Source of the DNA: Hephaestia mangrovi
GTDB lineage: Bacteria; Pseudomonadota; Alphaproteobacteria; Sphingomonadales; Sphingomonadaceae
DNA length: 64,000 bases
Direction: 5' to 3'
Assembly: GCF_019880555.1 (NCBI RefSeq)
Contig: NZ_JAINVU010000001.1
Coordinates: forward strand, 620,001-684,000
Shown piece after piece: positions 16,488 to 25,935 of the stretch (position 1 is the first letter of the stretch; the number at the start of each line of letters is the position of its first letter). The notes under the pieces were generated by a model that was given only the letters and a program-made list of their open reading frames with translations, had not been told where the DNA came from and made no database searches. Made by a program: the position numbers and the translations under genes.

Positions 16488-17255
16488 TCAACAAACCCGC
16501 GCGATCGCCTCGGCCAGCGCGTCGGCATCGCCGGTGCGGGCATAGCTGTGCGATGCGGTGTCGATACGCACGATGGCGCCGGGCCATCGCCGACGCTCGG
16601 CCTCGGCGGCGAAGGCCTGCGCGGTGGCGTCGCGCGCGGCGAGGATCACCGTCGTATCGCGTGGCAGGCGGGAGAAGAAGCGGGTCGCGAGGTCCCCGCT
16701 ATCTTCACCGCTCCTGGCAGCAATCTTCATCAAGCCGTTAAAAAGCTTCCCGATGTTGACGCCGCCGGTGAGCAGGCGCCGCCATTCCCGCGGATCGCGC
16801 AGGCGCTCGGCATAGCGTGCGCGGATCGCGGCGGCGGGGGGCAGGTCGTCGGCCGGCTCGATCACCCACGGGTTGGAGAGGATCAGCCGATCGATCCCCG
16901 CCTCGCGGCCGAACAGCACCAGCGCGGTCGCGGCGTCGCAATTGCCGAAGCCGACGATATGCTCGAGCGACGGCGCGTGTTCGCGGAACGCTGCCGCCGC
17001 CGCGGCGATGTCGGGGCCGCTCGACGCATAGCCGCCATTCTCGCCGCTCGAATCGCCGATGCCGCGGCGATCGAAGCGAAAGACGGGGATGCCGGCGGCG
17101 GCGAGGCGCGCGGCGAGCGACGCCATGCCGCGATGCGCGCCGATGCGGATCTCGTTGCCGCCCGATACGATCAGCACGCCGGTCTTGCCCTCGGCGGTAT
17201 CGAGCGTGCCGAGCAGCGTGTCGCTCGCGCAATCGAAGGCGATCAGTTCTCGCAT
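16488..17255 (-). CDS. Exosortase A system-associated hydrolase 1
   Basis: The 255-residue alpha/beta-hydrolase matches the XrtA-locus hydrolase 1 family. Visible features are the oxyanion region SGGNEIRIGAHRGMASLA, the GIPVFRFDRRGIGDSSG strand-turn, and a nucleophile elbow GFGNCDAAT with Cys106 where most relatives of the fold carry serine. A C-terminal ARTGDADALAEAI region carries a His-containing loop (DTASHSYAR). The ATG at 17255 overlaps the end of hydrolase 2 by 13 bp. The substrate is unknown; context suggests cleavage of a thioester or ester made by the neighbouring ACP and ligase. Confidence 0.85.
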   Translation of the reverse strand: MRELIAFDCASDTLLGTLDTAEGKTGVLIVSGGNEIRIGAHRGMASLAARLAAAGIPVFRFDRRGIGDSSGENGGYASSGPDIAAAAAAFREHAPSLEHIVGFGNCDAATALVLFGREAGIDRLILSNPWVIEPADDLPPAAAIRARYAERLRDPREWRRLLTGGVNIGKLFNGLMKIAARSGEDSGDLATRFFSRLPRDTTVILAARDATAQAFAAEAERRRWPGAIVRIDTASHSYARTGDADALAEAIARVC

Positions 17256-17935
17256 CGGCGCACCCAATCGGCGAGGTCGGCGGCGAGCAGAGCCGCCAGC
17301 GCCCGATCGGTATCGGGTTCCGCGCGGCGCCACAGCGGAGCGCCCGAGACATGGCGATCGGCGGGTGCTGGGTCGCTGTCGAGGCGGACGACGCGGCAGG
17401 GCGGCGCGGCGTCCGGCTCGGTCGCGCGCAACGCCCGGAGCAGGGCGCGCGGCACGCGATTGCCGGCGAGTTCGATCGGTGGGCCGTCGCGGTCGATATC
17501 GACCGGGTCGAACGCGCCGCCGGTTTCGCGATCGGCGGCCTGGCGCGCGCGGACGAGATCGCGGACGATCGCTTCGCCCGATGCCGGCGACAGGAACCAG
17601 TGCGAGCGCGCCGGGATATTGCCCGCGATCAGGCAGCCGCCGCGGATGCCGGCAGCATGACAACGCCCGTCTCCGGATGCAGCAAAAAGCGCTTCCGTCC
17701 AGTCCGTTGGTGTTACATCCTCAAGTGCAGTCTCGCTCTCAACGGTGCCTGGCAGATCGGGCAACAGCGCTGCGATGCCGTGCCCGGCGAGCGCGCGCAA
17801 CATAGCCACGGCAAAGGCGCGCGTGCGGTTCGCTTCTTCGAACAGCGGCAACGCCAGCACCACGACTGGGCCGCCCGCGGGCCCGAAGCGCAGCATCGCT
17901 TCGCGGCCGCCGGCCCAGTCGTAATGGCCGATCAC
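17243..17935 (-). CDS. Exosortase A system-associated hydrolase 2
   Basis: The 230-residue protein begins with GTG, which overlaps the ACP stop codon (GTGA). It resembles the second XrtA-locus alpha/beta-hydrolase family: PVVVLALPLFEEANRTRAFA at the N-terminus, HGIAALLPDLPGTVESE, and an elbow-like segment GIRGGCLIAGN. No classical GxSxG serine is evident, and the catalytic residue could be the Cys in RGGCL. It sits between ACP and hydrolase 1 in a three-gene minus-strand operon. The role in polysaccharide or small-molecule maturation is inferred only. Confidence 0.8.
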   Translation of the reverse strand: MIGHYDWAGGREAMLRFGPAGGPVVVLALPLFEEANRTRAFAVAMLRALAGHGIAALLPDLPGTVESETALEDVTPTDWTEALFAASGDGRCHAAGIRGGCLIAGNIPARSHWFLSPASGEAIVRDLVRARQAADRETGGAFDPVDIDRDGPPIELAGNRVPRALLRALRATEPDAAPPCRVVRLDSDPAPADRHVSGAPLWRRAEPDTDRALAALLAADLADWVRRCEN

Positions 17936-18204
17936 ATGAGCGCCTTGTTCGACGCGAATGTGGTCAGCGCGCCGAACGTCTCGAGCATCTCGCCGTCGAC
18001 CTCGTCGTCCTCGATCAGGATGCCGAGCCGGTCCTCGAGTTCGGTCAGCACGCCGGCGACCGCCATCGAATCGAGCTCGGGCAGCGCGCCGAACAGCGGC
18101 GTCGTGGCGTCGAACGCGGCAGCGCGCTCGGCGGACAGGCCAAGAACGTCGCGCAGCACGGCGCGCACGGTGGTGTCGATTTCGGGTTTCTGTTCGGGAA
18201 CCAA
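17932..18204 (-). CDS. Acyl carrier protein of the exosortase A locus
   Basis: The 90-residue acidic protein has the phosphopantetheine attachment serine (Ser46) in the motif PELDSMAVAGVL, followed by an acidic helix LTELEDRLGILIEDDEVD. This is the size and pattern of a discrete acyl carrier protein. It starts with TTG at 18204, 106 bp from the divergent acyl-CoA ligase start. Its stop overlaps the start of hydrolase 2. It probably carries the acyl or aminoacyl group activated by the ligase. Confidence 0.88.
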   Translation of the reverse strand: MVPEQKPEIDTTVRAVLRDVLGLSAERAAAFDATTPLFGALPELDSMAVAGVLTELEDRLGILIEDDEVDGEMLETFGALTTFASNKALM

Positions 18205-18310
18205 GGCAGCGCCCCTGTCTCAATTCTGGTCGGCCGCTTGCGGTACTCAAGCGCGGGGCAGCGGGCAAGGGGGCCTTGTGGCGCGCGTGCGCGGGCTTAT
18301 CAAGGCGATC

Positions 18311-19819
18311 ATGGTTCCACTCGATCCCGTGCCGCGCCCGATCGATCACTTGACCCGCTGCGGCGCGCCGGGGGACGTCGCGCTGGCGGACAAGGCGGGG
18401 ACGCTCGATTTCGCCGCGCTGGAAACGATGGTCGGCGCGGTGGCGGCATGGCTGCGCGGGCAGAGGCTCGCACCCGGGGACCGCGTCGCGACATGGCTGC
18501 CCAAAACGCGCCTCGCCTGCATCATGCCGCTCGCCGCGCCGCGAGCCGGGCTGATCCATGTGCCGATCAATCCCGCGCTCAAGCGCGCGCAGGTCTCGCA
18601 CATCTTGGCCGATAGCGGCGCACGGCTGCTGGTGACGCAGCCGGTGCGCGCCGGGCTGTTCGAGCCGGGCGACGTGCCGGCGGGCTGCGCGATCGCCGAT
18701 GAAGCGACGGTGCCCGTAACCGGTGAGGGGTTGCCGCCATCCGATGCCGCGTCCGATGCGCTGGCGGCGATCCTCTACACCTCCGGCTCGACCGGGCGGC
18801 CCAAGGGCGTGATGCTCAGCCACGCCAACCTGTGGCTCGGCGCGATCAGCGTCGCGCATTATCTGAAGCTCGCGGCGGACGACCGCACGCTGGCGGTGCT
18901 GCCGCTGAGCTTCGATTATGGCCAGAACCAGTTGCTGTCGAGCTGGGCGGCCGGCGCGCGGGTCGTGCCGTTCGATTATCTGGTGCCGCGCGACGTGGTG
19001 AAGGCGGTAGAGCGCCACGGCATCACCACGCTCGCCGGCGTGCCGCCCTTGTGGATGCAGCTGCTTGAAGTAGATTGGCCGGAATCGTCGTCATCTCTGT
19101 TGAAACGATTGACCAATTCCGGTGGCGCCTTGACACGGTCTTTGGTCGCCGGATTGCGCCAACGCTTTCCGCACGCCGATCTCTATCCGATGTACGGGCT
19201 GACCGAGGCATTCCGCTCGACCTATCTCGATCCCGCGCTCGTCGATGCCCGCCCGGACTCGATCGGCCGCGCCGTGCCGTTCGCCGAGGTGATGGTGGTG
19301 CGGCCCGACGGCGGTGCCGCGGCCGCCGGCGAGCCGGGCGAATTGGTCCATGCCGGGCCGCTGGTCGCGCAGGGCTATTGGCAGGATGCCGAGCGCACCT
19401 CGCGCCGCTTTCGCCCCGCGCCGGCCTTTTCGCGGGAGGGCGGGACGGCGGTCTGGTCCGGCGATACGGTGATGGCGGACGCCGATGGGCTGCTGCGCTT
19501 CGTCGGGCGCGACGACGAGATGATCAAGTCCGCCGGCAACCGCATCAGCCCGACCGAGATCGAGGAGGCGGTGCTGGCGGGCGGCGAGGTCGCCGAGGCG
19601 GCGGCGTTTGGCGTGCCCGACGCGCGGCTGGGGCAGGCGATCGTCGTCGTCGCCCGGGCAGCGGGCGAAGCGGATCAGGCCGAACAGGCCTTGCGCGCGC
19701 GGCTGCGGCGTGATCTGCCGGGCTTCATGCAACCCGCCCGCTACGATTGGCGCGACACCCTGCCGCGCAACGCCAACGGCAAGCTCGATCGCGCTGCGCT
19801 CAAGGCGCAATTGGCATGA
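18311..19819 (+). CDS. AMP-dependent acyl-CoA ligase, exosortase A associated
   Basis: The 502-residue ANL-superfamily enzyme activates a carboxylic acid as an adenylate and transfers it to CoA or a carrier protein. The A3 motif is ILYTSGSTGRPKGVMLSH, A5 is MYGLTEAFRSTY, and A8 is FVGRDDEMIKSAGNRISPTE. The C-terminal catalytic Lys lies in LPRNANGKLDRAALK. Similar proteins are typical of XrtA loci. It is divergent from the ACP gene and overlaps the PLP decarboxylase by 4 nt (ATGA). The natural substrate is unknown; coupling to a decarboxylase and ACP hints at an amino or hydroxy acid. Confidence 0.9.
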   Translation: MVPLDPVPRPIDHLTRCGAPGDVALADKAGTLDFAALETMVGAVAAWLRGQRLAPGDRVATWLPKTRLACIMPLAAPRAGLIHVPINPALKRAQVSHILADSGARLLVTQPVRAGLFEPGDVPAGCAIADEATVPVTGEGLPPSDAASDALAAILYTSGSTGRPKGVMLSHANLWLGAISVAHYLKLAADDRTLAVLPLSFDYGQNQLLSSWAAGARVVPFDYLVPRDVVKAVERHGITTLAGVPPLWMQLLEVDWPESSSSLLKRLTNSGGALTRSLVAGLRQRFPHADLYPMYGLTEAFRSTYLDPALVDARPDSIGRAVPFAEVMVVRPDGGAAAAGEPGELVHAGPLVAQGYWQDAERTSRRFRPAPAFSREGGTAVWSGDTVMADADGLLRFVGRDDEMIKSAGNRISPTEIEEAVLAGGEVAEAAAFGVPDARLGQAIVVVARAAGEADQAEQALRARLRRDLPGFMQPARYDWRDTLPRNANGKLDRAALKAQLA

Positions 19820-21072
19820 AACCGATCGGCCCGATCCCGCCCGATTTTTCCGGGCAATCCAGGCTCACCATCGCGGGTCGAGAGGTTGCCGGCTGGATTG
19901 AGGAAGCCGGCTCAACACCCTTATTCATTTATGATTTCTCCATTATCGCGAGCCGCGTCGCACGGCTCCGCGCGGCGTTGCCCGCTGGCGTCGATCTCCA
20001 TTATGCGATCAAGGCCAATCCGTTCGCGCCGCTGGTCCGCGCGCTGGCGCCGCTGGTCGATGGCCTCGATGTCGCCTCGGCGGGCGAGCTCCGGCAGGCG
20101 CTTGGCGTCAAGCAGGCCGGGACGATCAGCTTCGCCGGGCCGGGCAAGCGCGATGCCGAGCTGGAGGACGCGATCCTTGCCGGCGCGACGATCAACCTCG
20201 AATCCGAAGGTGAGGCCGCCCGCGCGTTGGCGATCGGAGACCGCACCGGCGTGACGCCACGGCTCGCGGTCCGGGTGAATCCCGATTTCGAACTGCGCGG
20301 CTCCGGCATGCGGATGGGCGGTCGTGCCTCGCCATTCGGCGTCGATGCCGATCGCGCCGCGGCGCTGGTCGGAACGATCCGGTCCAGCGGCGCGGACTGG
20401 CGCGGGTTTCACATCTTTGCCGGATCGCAATCGCTCGACACGCAGGCGATCATCGAGACGCAGGCGGCGACGCTGGCGCTCGCGGCGCGGCTGGCGAACG
20501 ATGCGGGCGCGCAGCCTCCCCTGGTCAATCTCGGCGGTGGCTTCGGCATTCCCTATTTCGCGGGCGATACGCCGGTCGATGTCGAGACGATCGGCGCCGC
20601 GCTGGGCGACGCCTTGGCGTCACGCGACGACGCGCTCGCCGCCAGCCGCTTCGCGATCGAGCTCGGCCGCTGGCTGGTCGGCGAGGCGGGCGTCTATCTG
20701 ACCCGCGTGATCGACTGCAAGCAAAGCCAGGGCGAAACTTTCCTCGTCGTCGATGGCGGCTTGCACCACCAACTCGCCGCCTCGGGCAATTTCGGCACCG
20801 TCGTGCGCCGCAACTATCCGGTCGCGCTGGCGAATCGGCTCGATGCGCCCGCTACCGAGACTGTCAGCGTGGTCGGCTGCCTGTGCACCCCGCTCGATCG
20901 CCTCGCCGACAAGGTGGCGCTGCCCGAGGCGCATCCGGGGGATGTCATCGCCATCTTCCTCGCCGGCGCCTATGGCCTGTCGGCCAGTCCGGTGAACTTC
21001 CTCTCGCATCCCGTTCCGGCACAGATTCTCGCCGGAAGCCCCGATAATCCTAACGCTATCTTCACCTCTTGA
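19816..21072 (+). CDS. PLP-dependent decarboxylase, exosortase A associated
   Basis: The 418-residue protein belongs to the alanine-racemase-fold (type III) decarboxylases related to diaminopimelate and ornithine decarboxylase. The PLP lysine lies in HYAIKANPFAPLV, with FHIFAGSQSLDT and the glycine loop NLGGGFGIPY. The C-terminal active-site segment is VVGCLCTPLDRL. The XrtA-locus branch is conserved but its substrate is not established. It is translationally coupled to the acyl-CoA ligase and followed by the export lipoprotein gene after 79 bp. Confidence 0.9.
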   Translation: MKPIGPIPPDFSGQSRLTIAGREVAGWIEEAGSTPLFIYDFSIIASRVARLRAALPAGVDLHYAIKANPFAPLVRALAPLVDGLDVASAGELRQALGVKQAGTISFAGPGKRDAELEDAILAGATINLESEGEAARALAIGDRTGVTPRLAVRVNPDFELRGSGMRMGGRASPFGVDADRAAALVGTIRSSGADWRGFHIFAGSQSLDTQAIIETQAATLALAARLANDAGAQPPLVNLGGGFGIPYFAGDTPVDVETIGAALGDALASRDDALAASRFAIELGRWLVGEAGVYLTRVIDCKQSQGETFLVVDGGLHHQLAASGNFGTVVRRNYPVALANRLDAPATETVSVVGCLCTPLDRLADKVALPEAHPGDVIAIFLAGAYGLSASPVNFLSHPVPAQILAGSPDNPNAIFTS

Positions 21073-21151
21073 TCGCATAGGCTTGCCCTCGAAGCGCTGC
21101 ATTCCGCCGGATTGACGTCACCCGGCGGGCGTGGCTGCGGGGGGTGATTCG

Positions 21152-21793
21152 ATGCGTTTGCGACTGTTGTCGAACTGGGGATCGGGTACGGCGCTCGCCG
21201 CGCTGATGCTGTCGGGCTGCGCGGGCGGAAGCCGCCCCGAGCTGCCGCCGGCGTCGTTCGTCGGCGCCAATCAGCAGCCGAGCGAGCAATATATCATCGG
21301 CCCGCTCGATACGCTGAACGTGTTCGTGTGGCGCAATCCCGAGCTGTCGGCGAAGGTCCAGGTGCGCCCCGATGGCCGCATCACCACGCCTTTGGTCAGC
21401 GATATGCCGGCGGTCGGCAAGACGCCGGCGATGCTTGCCGACGACATGAAGATCGCGCTGGCGCAATATATCAAGGATCCGATCGTCTCGGTGATCGTCG
21501 ACAATTTCTCGGGCACGTTCAGCCAGCAGATCCGCATCGTCGGCGCGACCGAGAAGCCGGCCTCGATTCCCTATCGCGCCAACATGACGGTGCTCGACGC
21601 GATGATCGCGGTCGGCGGGCTCAACCAATATGCCGCGGGCAACCGCGCCAAGCTGATCCGCTATGATCGCAAGACCGGCAAGCAGACCGAATATGCGCTC
21701 AAGCTCTCCAGCCTGCTCAAGGACGGCGACCCGAAAGCGAACGTCATGCTGCAACCGGGCGATGTGATCATCATCCCCGAGAGCATGTTCTAA
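21152..21793 (+). CDS. Polysaccharide export outer membrane lipoprotein (XrtA type)
   Basis: The 213-residue Wza-family protein forms the outer-membrane part of a polysaccharide exporter. A signal peptide ends in the lipobox LMLSGC. The Poly_export domain (YIIGPLDTLNVFVWRNPELS and VQVRPDGRITTPLVSD) is followed by a SLBB domain (IRIVGATEKPASIPYR). The C-terminus reads NVMLQPGDVIIIPESMF. The start at 21152 has GGGGGG upstream; a GTG-like start at 21131 is less likely. It heads the export half of the XrtA locus. Confidence 0.93.
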   Translation: MRLRLLSNWGSGTALAALMLSGCAGGSRPELPPASFVGANQQPSEQYIIGPLDTLNVFVWRNPELSAKVQVRPDGRITTPLVSDMPAVGKTPAMLADDMKIALAQYIKDPIVSVIVDNFSGTFSQQIRIVGATEKPASIPYRANMTVLDAMIAVGGLNQYAAGNRAKLIRYDRKTGKQTEYALKLSSLLKDGDPKANVMLQPGDVIIIPESMF

Positions 21794-21805
21794 AGGGGCG
21801 GCGCG

Positions 21806-23317
21806 GTGAACGGTCTCTACGACGAAATCCGCCTTGCGCTGCATGGCATCTGGCGCCGCCGCTGGGTGGCGCTTGCCGCCGCCTGGGGAATCGCGATCCT
21901 CGGCTGGCTGGCGGTCGCGCAGATCCCCAACAGCTATACCTCGCACGCCCGCGTGTTCGTCGATCTGCAGACGCTGCTGCCGGGCAAGCTCGGCATCACG
22001 ACCGCCGATCAGCAGCAGAGCGTCGATACCGTGCGCCAGACGCTGACCTCGGCGGTCAACCTGCAGAAGGTCGTGCGCGGCACCTCGCTCGCCAACAGCG
22101 TGGCGAACGACAAGGACATGGCGGCGCGGGTCGGGTCGCTCCAGCAGCAGATCAGGATCACCGCGCAGCAGAACAACCTGTTCCAGATCGAGGCGACCGC
22201 GGGCAATCCCAAGCTGGCGCACGACATCGTCCAGAAGCTGATCGACATCTTCGTCGATCAGAACATGGCCGACGATCGCGACGAGAACAGCACGACGCTG
22301 CAGTTCCTCGATACGCAGCTCCAGCAGCGCCAGCAGCAATTGCAGGACGCCGATCAGGCGCGGCAGGATTTCCAGAACCGCTATCTGGCGGCGCTGCCCG
22401 GCACCGGCTCGCTCGATGACCGGATCAGCGCGGCGCACAGCCAGCTGGCGCAGGTCAATGCCGATCTCGCCGCGGCGCAGAGCGGGCTTTCCACAGTCAA
22501 CGCGCAGATCGCCGGCACGCCGCCGGTGGTGCCCGGCGCGAACGGCGTCGCGGGTGGTCCGGCGGCGGCGCGCGTCGCGGCGATCCAGGGCCAGCTTGCC
22601 GATGCCCGCGCGCGCGGCTGGACCGATAATTATCCCGACGTGATCGCGCTCAAGAGCCAGCTCGCCGCCGCCCAGGCCGCGGCGAAGAACGAGCCGGCGG
22701 GGCAGGTCGCGGGCGGCACGCCCAACCCGATGTACCTGTCGCTGAAGTCGATGCAGGCCGACAAGCAGGCGACCGTCGCCGCGCTGACCCAGCAGAAGAC
22801 CCAGCTCGAGCATGATCTCGATACGCTCAACGCCAAGCTTGCCGACGATCCCGGCGTCGCCGCGCGGCAGGCGCAGATCGAGCGCAATTATCAGGTGATG
22901 AAGGACCAGTATGACAAGATGCTGGCCGATCGTGAGGACATCAAGCTGCGCGGCCAGGTCCAGACGCAGACCGACGCGGTGAAATTTTCGGTGATCGATC
23001 CGCCGACCAGCCCGAGCGTGCCGACCTCGCCCAATCGCCCGCTGCTGCTCACCGGCGTGCTGCTGGTGGCGCTTGGCGGCGGCATCGGCGTCGCCTTCGC
23101 GCTGGGCCAGCTCAAGACCACTTATGCGACCGCCAGCCGGCTGGAGAAGGCCTCGGGGCTGCCGGTGCTCGGCTCGATCGGCGAGGTGGTGACGGCGGGG
23201 CAGGCGACGCTGCGCAAGCAGCGGCTGCGCTATCTGCTCGCCGGCGTCGGCGGCCTCGGCATCGCTTATGTCGGGCTGCTCGCGGTCGAGTTCCTGCAGA
23301 GAGGATTGGCGGCATGA
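21806..23317 (+). CDS. XrtA-locus chain-length determinant protein
   Basis: The 503-residue inner-membrane protein belongs to the Wzz/GNVR family, which controls polysaccharide length and export. A GTG start at 21806 follows AAGGGGC. Hydrophobic segments lie at about 20-42 (WVALAAAWGIAILGWLAV) and near the C-terminus (LLLTGVLLVALGGGIGVAFA, and a further one in the last 30 residues). Between them is a long Gln/Asp/Ala-rich coiled-coil region (QLQQRQQQLQDADQARQDFQ). It is overlapped by the kinase gene by 4 nt, fitting the split transmembrane-adaptor plus BY-kinase arrangement. Confidence 0.92.
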   Translation: MNGLYDEIRLALHGIWRRRWVALAAAWGIAILGWLAVAQIPNSYTSHARVFVDLQTLLPGKLGITTADQQQSVDTVRQTLTSAVNLQKVVRGTSLANSVANDKDMAARVGSLQQQIRITAQQNNLFQIEATAGNPKLAHDIVQKLIDIFVDQNMADDRDENSTTLQFLDTQLQQRQQQLQDADQARQDFQNRYLAALPGTGSLDDRISAAHSQLAQVNADLAAAQSGLSTVNAQIAGTPPVVPGANGVAGGPAAARVAAIQGQLADARARGWTDNYPDVIALKSQLAAAQAAAKNEPAGQVAGGTPNPMYLSLKSMQADKQATVAALTQQKTQLEHDLDTLNAKLADDPGVAARQAQIERNYQVMKDQYDKMLADREDIKLRGQVQTQTDAVKFSVIDPPTSPSVPTSPNRPLLLTGVLLVALGGGIGVAFALGQLKTTYATASRLEKASGLPVLGSIGEVVTAGQATLRKQRLRYLLAGVGGLGIAYVGLLAVEFLQRGLAA

Positions 23318-24255
23318 ACGACGTGACGCCCCGCAAGTTGACCGGCTCGCTGCTCGAGCGCGCGGCCGAGGTCTATGATTTCGGCGATCATTTCCGCGCC
23401 CGGACGGGTGCTGCCGCGCCGATCGCGGATACGCCGCCACCGATCGCGCCGGTCCGTGCCGAACCGGCCACGCCAGCGCCGCCGCGCCGGATGGCGCCGC
23501 CACCGGCCGGGCCGGCGGTGCCGATCGATCGCGAGCATCTCGCCGAACGCGGTTTCCTCATCCCCGGCGCGGCCGTTTCGATGCTCGCCGAGGAATTCCG
23601 CCTGGTGAAGCGCCAGCTGTTGCTCACCGCGCGCGCGATCGACGAGGCGGGCGGCATGCGGTCGCGCGCCATCCTGGTCTGTTCGGCCAAGCCGGGCGAG
23701 GGCAAGACCTTCTGCTCGATCAACCTCGCTCTCTCGCTCGCCGCGGAACGCGACGTCGAGGTGCTGCTGGTCGATGCCGATTTCGCCAAGCCCGATGTCA
23801 TGGCCCAGCTCGGCCTCGACGAAGGCCCCGGCCTGCTCGATGCGCTCGCCGATCCCGCGATCGATGTCGAGACGTGCGTCGTGCGCACCGATATTCCCAA
23901 GCTCAGCCTGCTTCCCGCCGGCACGCGGACCAACGACGATACCGAGCTGCTGACCAGCAAGCGCACCGATCAGGTGCTCGACGCGCTGGTCGCCAATGAT
24001 CCGCGCCGCATCGTGATCTTCGATTCGCCGCCCGCGCTGGCCGCATCGCCCGCCTCGGTGCTTGCCGCCGCGGTAGGGCAGGTGATGATGGTGGTCCGCG
24101 CCGACCGCACCGGCGACACCGACCTGCGCGAGGCGGTCCAGCTGCTCGACGGCTGCGAGCATATCCAGCTCCTGCTCAACGCGGTGACCTTCACGCCGGG
24201 CGGCGCCCGGTTCGGCAGCTATTACGGCTACAAGCCGCAGGAGAGCGTGCGATGA
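23314..24255 (+). CDS. XrtA-associated tyrosine autokinase
   Basis: The 313-residue bacterial tyrosine kinase (BY-kinase, CpsD/Wzc type) phosphorylates its own tail to control polysaccharide assembly. Walker A is CSAKPGEGKTFCSINLAL and Walker A' is VLLVDADFAKPDV, with Walker B IVIFDSPPALAA. The C-terminus GSYYGYKPQESVR has a tyrosine cluster suited to autophosphorylation. The first 80 residues are Pro/Ala-rich and probably link to the chain-length protein. ATGA overlaps occur with the genes on both sides. Confidence 0.92.
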   Translation: MNDVTPRKLTGSLLERAAEVYDFGDHFRARTGAAAPIADTPPPIAPVRAEPATPAPPRRMAPPPAGPAVPIDREHLAERGFLIPGAAVSMLAEEFRLVKRQLLLTARAIDEAGGMRSRAILVCSAKPGEGKTFCSINLALSLAAERDVEVLLVDADFAKPDVMAQLGLDEGPGLLDALADPAIDVETCVVRTDIPKLSLLPAGTRTNDDTELLTSKRTDQVLDALVANDPRRIVIFDSPPALAASPASVLAAAVGQVMMVVRADRTGDTDLREAVQLLDGCEHIQLLLNAVTFTPGGARFGSYYGYKPQESVR

Positions 24256-25904
24256 TGCGCTGGCCGCTCCTCGCCGCGCTCGCGCTCGCCGCGTCCCCGG
24301 CGCTCGCGCAGGACATGGGCGGCGATACGCCGCCTGCGCAGGACAGCGCCGCCGCGACGCAGGCGCCGCGCGCCGAGAAATATGTCGCGCCCTATATCGA
24401 GCTCGGCCAGGTGCTCACTGCCGATCTCACTTATGACGACGTGCTGACCTATTCGGAGGTCGCCGCCGGGATCGACGCGGGGATTTCGACGCGCTCGGCG
24501 CAGGGCCAGCTCAGCTATCGCTATGAGCGGGACATCGGCTGGGGCAAGCATCTCGACGATAGCGATTATCACCAGGGCCTTGCGCGTGCCGCTGTTGGCG
24601 TTGCGCCGGGCGTCAGCATCGAGGGCGGCGCGCTCGCCGTGCGCTCGCGCACCGATATCCGCTCCGCCGCGCCCGCCGCGTCGCAGCCCAATGGCGACAA
24701 TCTGAGCCAGGTCTATGCCGTCTATGCCGGGCCGACGATTGGCACGCATGTCGGCGTGGTCGGCGTATCGGGCAGCTATCGCTTCGGCTATACCAAGGTC
24801 GATAGCCCCAATTACGTGCCGCTGGGCGCAGATCAGCCGCGGCTCGATCTGTTCGACAGCGCGACGAGCAACACCGCGCAGGCCAGCCTCAATCTCGCCG
24901 CGGGTGACGTGCTGCCGGTCGGCATCACCGTCTCGGGCGGGTGGGACCGTGAGGACGCGCACCAGCTCGATCAGCGTTACGAGGGCAAGTTCGCGCGCGC
25001 CGATCTGCTGTTCCCGGTCAGCCGCACGCTCGCTCTGGAGGCCGGCGCGGGCTATGAGAAGATCACGATCGGCCAGCGTGACGCGCTGCTCGATGCCGAT
25101 GGTAACCCCGTCACCGATGCCAACGGCCGCTTCGTCACCGACAAGAGCTCGCCGCGCCGCATCGCCTATCGCACCGATGGCGTGATCTACGACGGCGGCG
25201 TGCTGTGGCGGCCGAGCCCGCGCACCCAGCTCGAGGCGCATGTCGGGCGGCGCTACGGCGGCACTTCCTATGCCGGCAGCCTGACGTGGCACGCGACGCC
25301 CAGCGTCGGTGCGCGCGTCGTGGTCTATGACGATGTTGAGACCTTCGCGCGGCAATTGCGCAACGGCATCGACGGCCTGCCGACCAGCTTCCTCACTGCC
25401 GGCAACGTGTTCGGCAATGCGTTCGGCGGCTGCACTTTCGGCACCTCGGGCGATCATCCCGGCGGCTGCCTCAACGATGTGTTCCAGTCGATTTCCAGCT
25501 CGGGCTATCGCGCGCGCGGCGTCGATGCCGTGGTCGTCGCCAGCCACGGGCCGGTGCAGACCGGGTTCGGCGTCGGCTATGCCCGTCGCCATTTCTACGC
25601 GCCCGATACCAATGCGAACTTCACCATCGCGGGTGTCGACGATCAGAGCTTCTACGCGCAATATTTCTACAATCGCGCGCTCGATTCGCGGTCGAGCATC
25701 GGCGCCAACCTCTATGCCGATTATTATGAAAGCGGCATTCGGGGCGCGGCCGGTGTTTATTCGACCGGCGCCACGGGTACCTATAATCGCCGGTTCGGGC
25801 GGCTCGATACGACCGCCTCGCTCGGCCTGTTCGCGTATGATTCGAAAGACATCGACAAGGATATCACGGCGCAGGCGCTGATCAGCGCGCGATACAATTT
25901 CTGA
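24252..25904 (+). CDS. Outer-membrane beta-barrel protein of the XrtA locus
   Basis: The 550-residue protein has a signal peptide (LLAALALAASPALA) followed by repeated amphipathic strands. Examples are YVAPYIELGQVLTADLTYDD, GQLSYRYERDIGW and GVSGSYRFGYTKV, and the chain ends in ALISARYNF with a terminal Phe. It corresponds to the PEP-CTERM/XrtA-associated barrel family found at this position in these loci. A role as an export channel or anchor in the outer membrane is plausible, but the exact function is not established. It overlaps the kinase gene by 4 nt. Confidence 0.82.
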   Translation: MMRWPLLAALALAASPALAQDMGGDTPPAQDSAAATQAPRAEKYVAPYIELGQVLTADLTYDDVLTYSEVAAGIDAGISTRSAQGQLSYRYERDIGWGKHLDDSDYHQGLARAAVGVAPGVSIEGGALAVRSRTDIRSAAPAASQPNGDNLSQVYAVYAGPTIGTHVGVVGVSGSYRFGYTKVDSPNYVPLGADQPRLDLFDSATSNTAQASLNLAAGDVLPVGITVSGGWDREDAHQLDQRYEGKFARADLLFPVSRTLALEAGAGYEKITIGQRDALLDADGNPVTDANGRFVTDKSSPRRIAYRTDGVIYDGGVLWRPSPRTQLEAHVGRRYGGTSYAGSLTWHATPSVGARVVVYDDVETFARQLRNGIDGLPTSFLTAGNVFGNAFGGCTFGTSGDHPGGCLNDVFQSISSSGYRARGVDAVVVASHGPVQTGFGVGYARRHFYAPDTNANFTIAGVDDQSFYAQYFYNRALDSRSSIGANLYADYYESGIRGAAGVYSTGATGTYNRRFGRLDTTASLGLFAYDSKDIDKDITAQALISARYNF

Positions 25905-25935
25905 CGCGCCCGACAGACAGACAGGCAGGACGACG

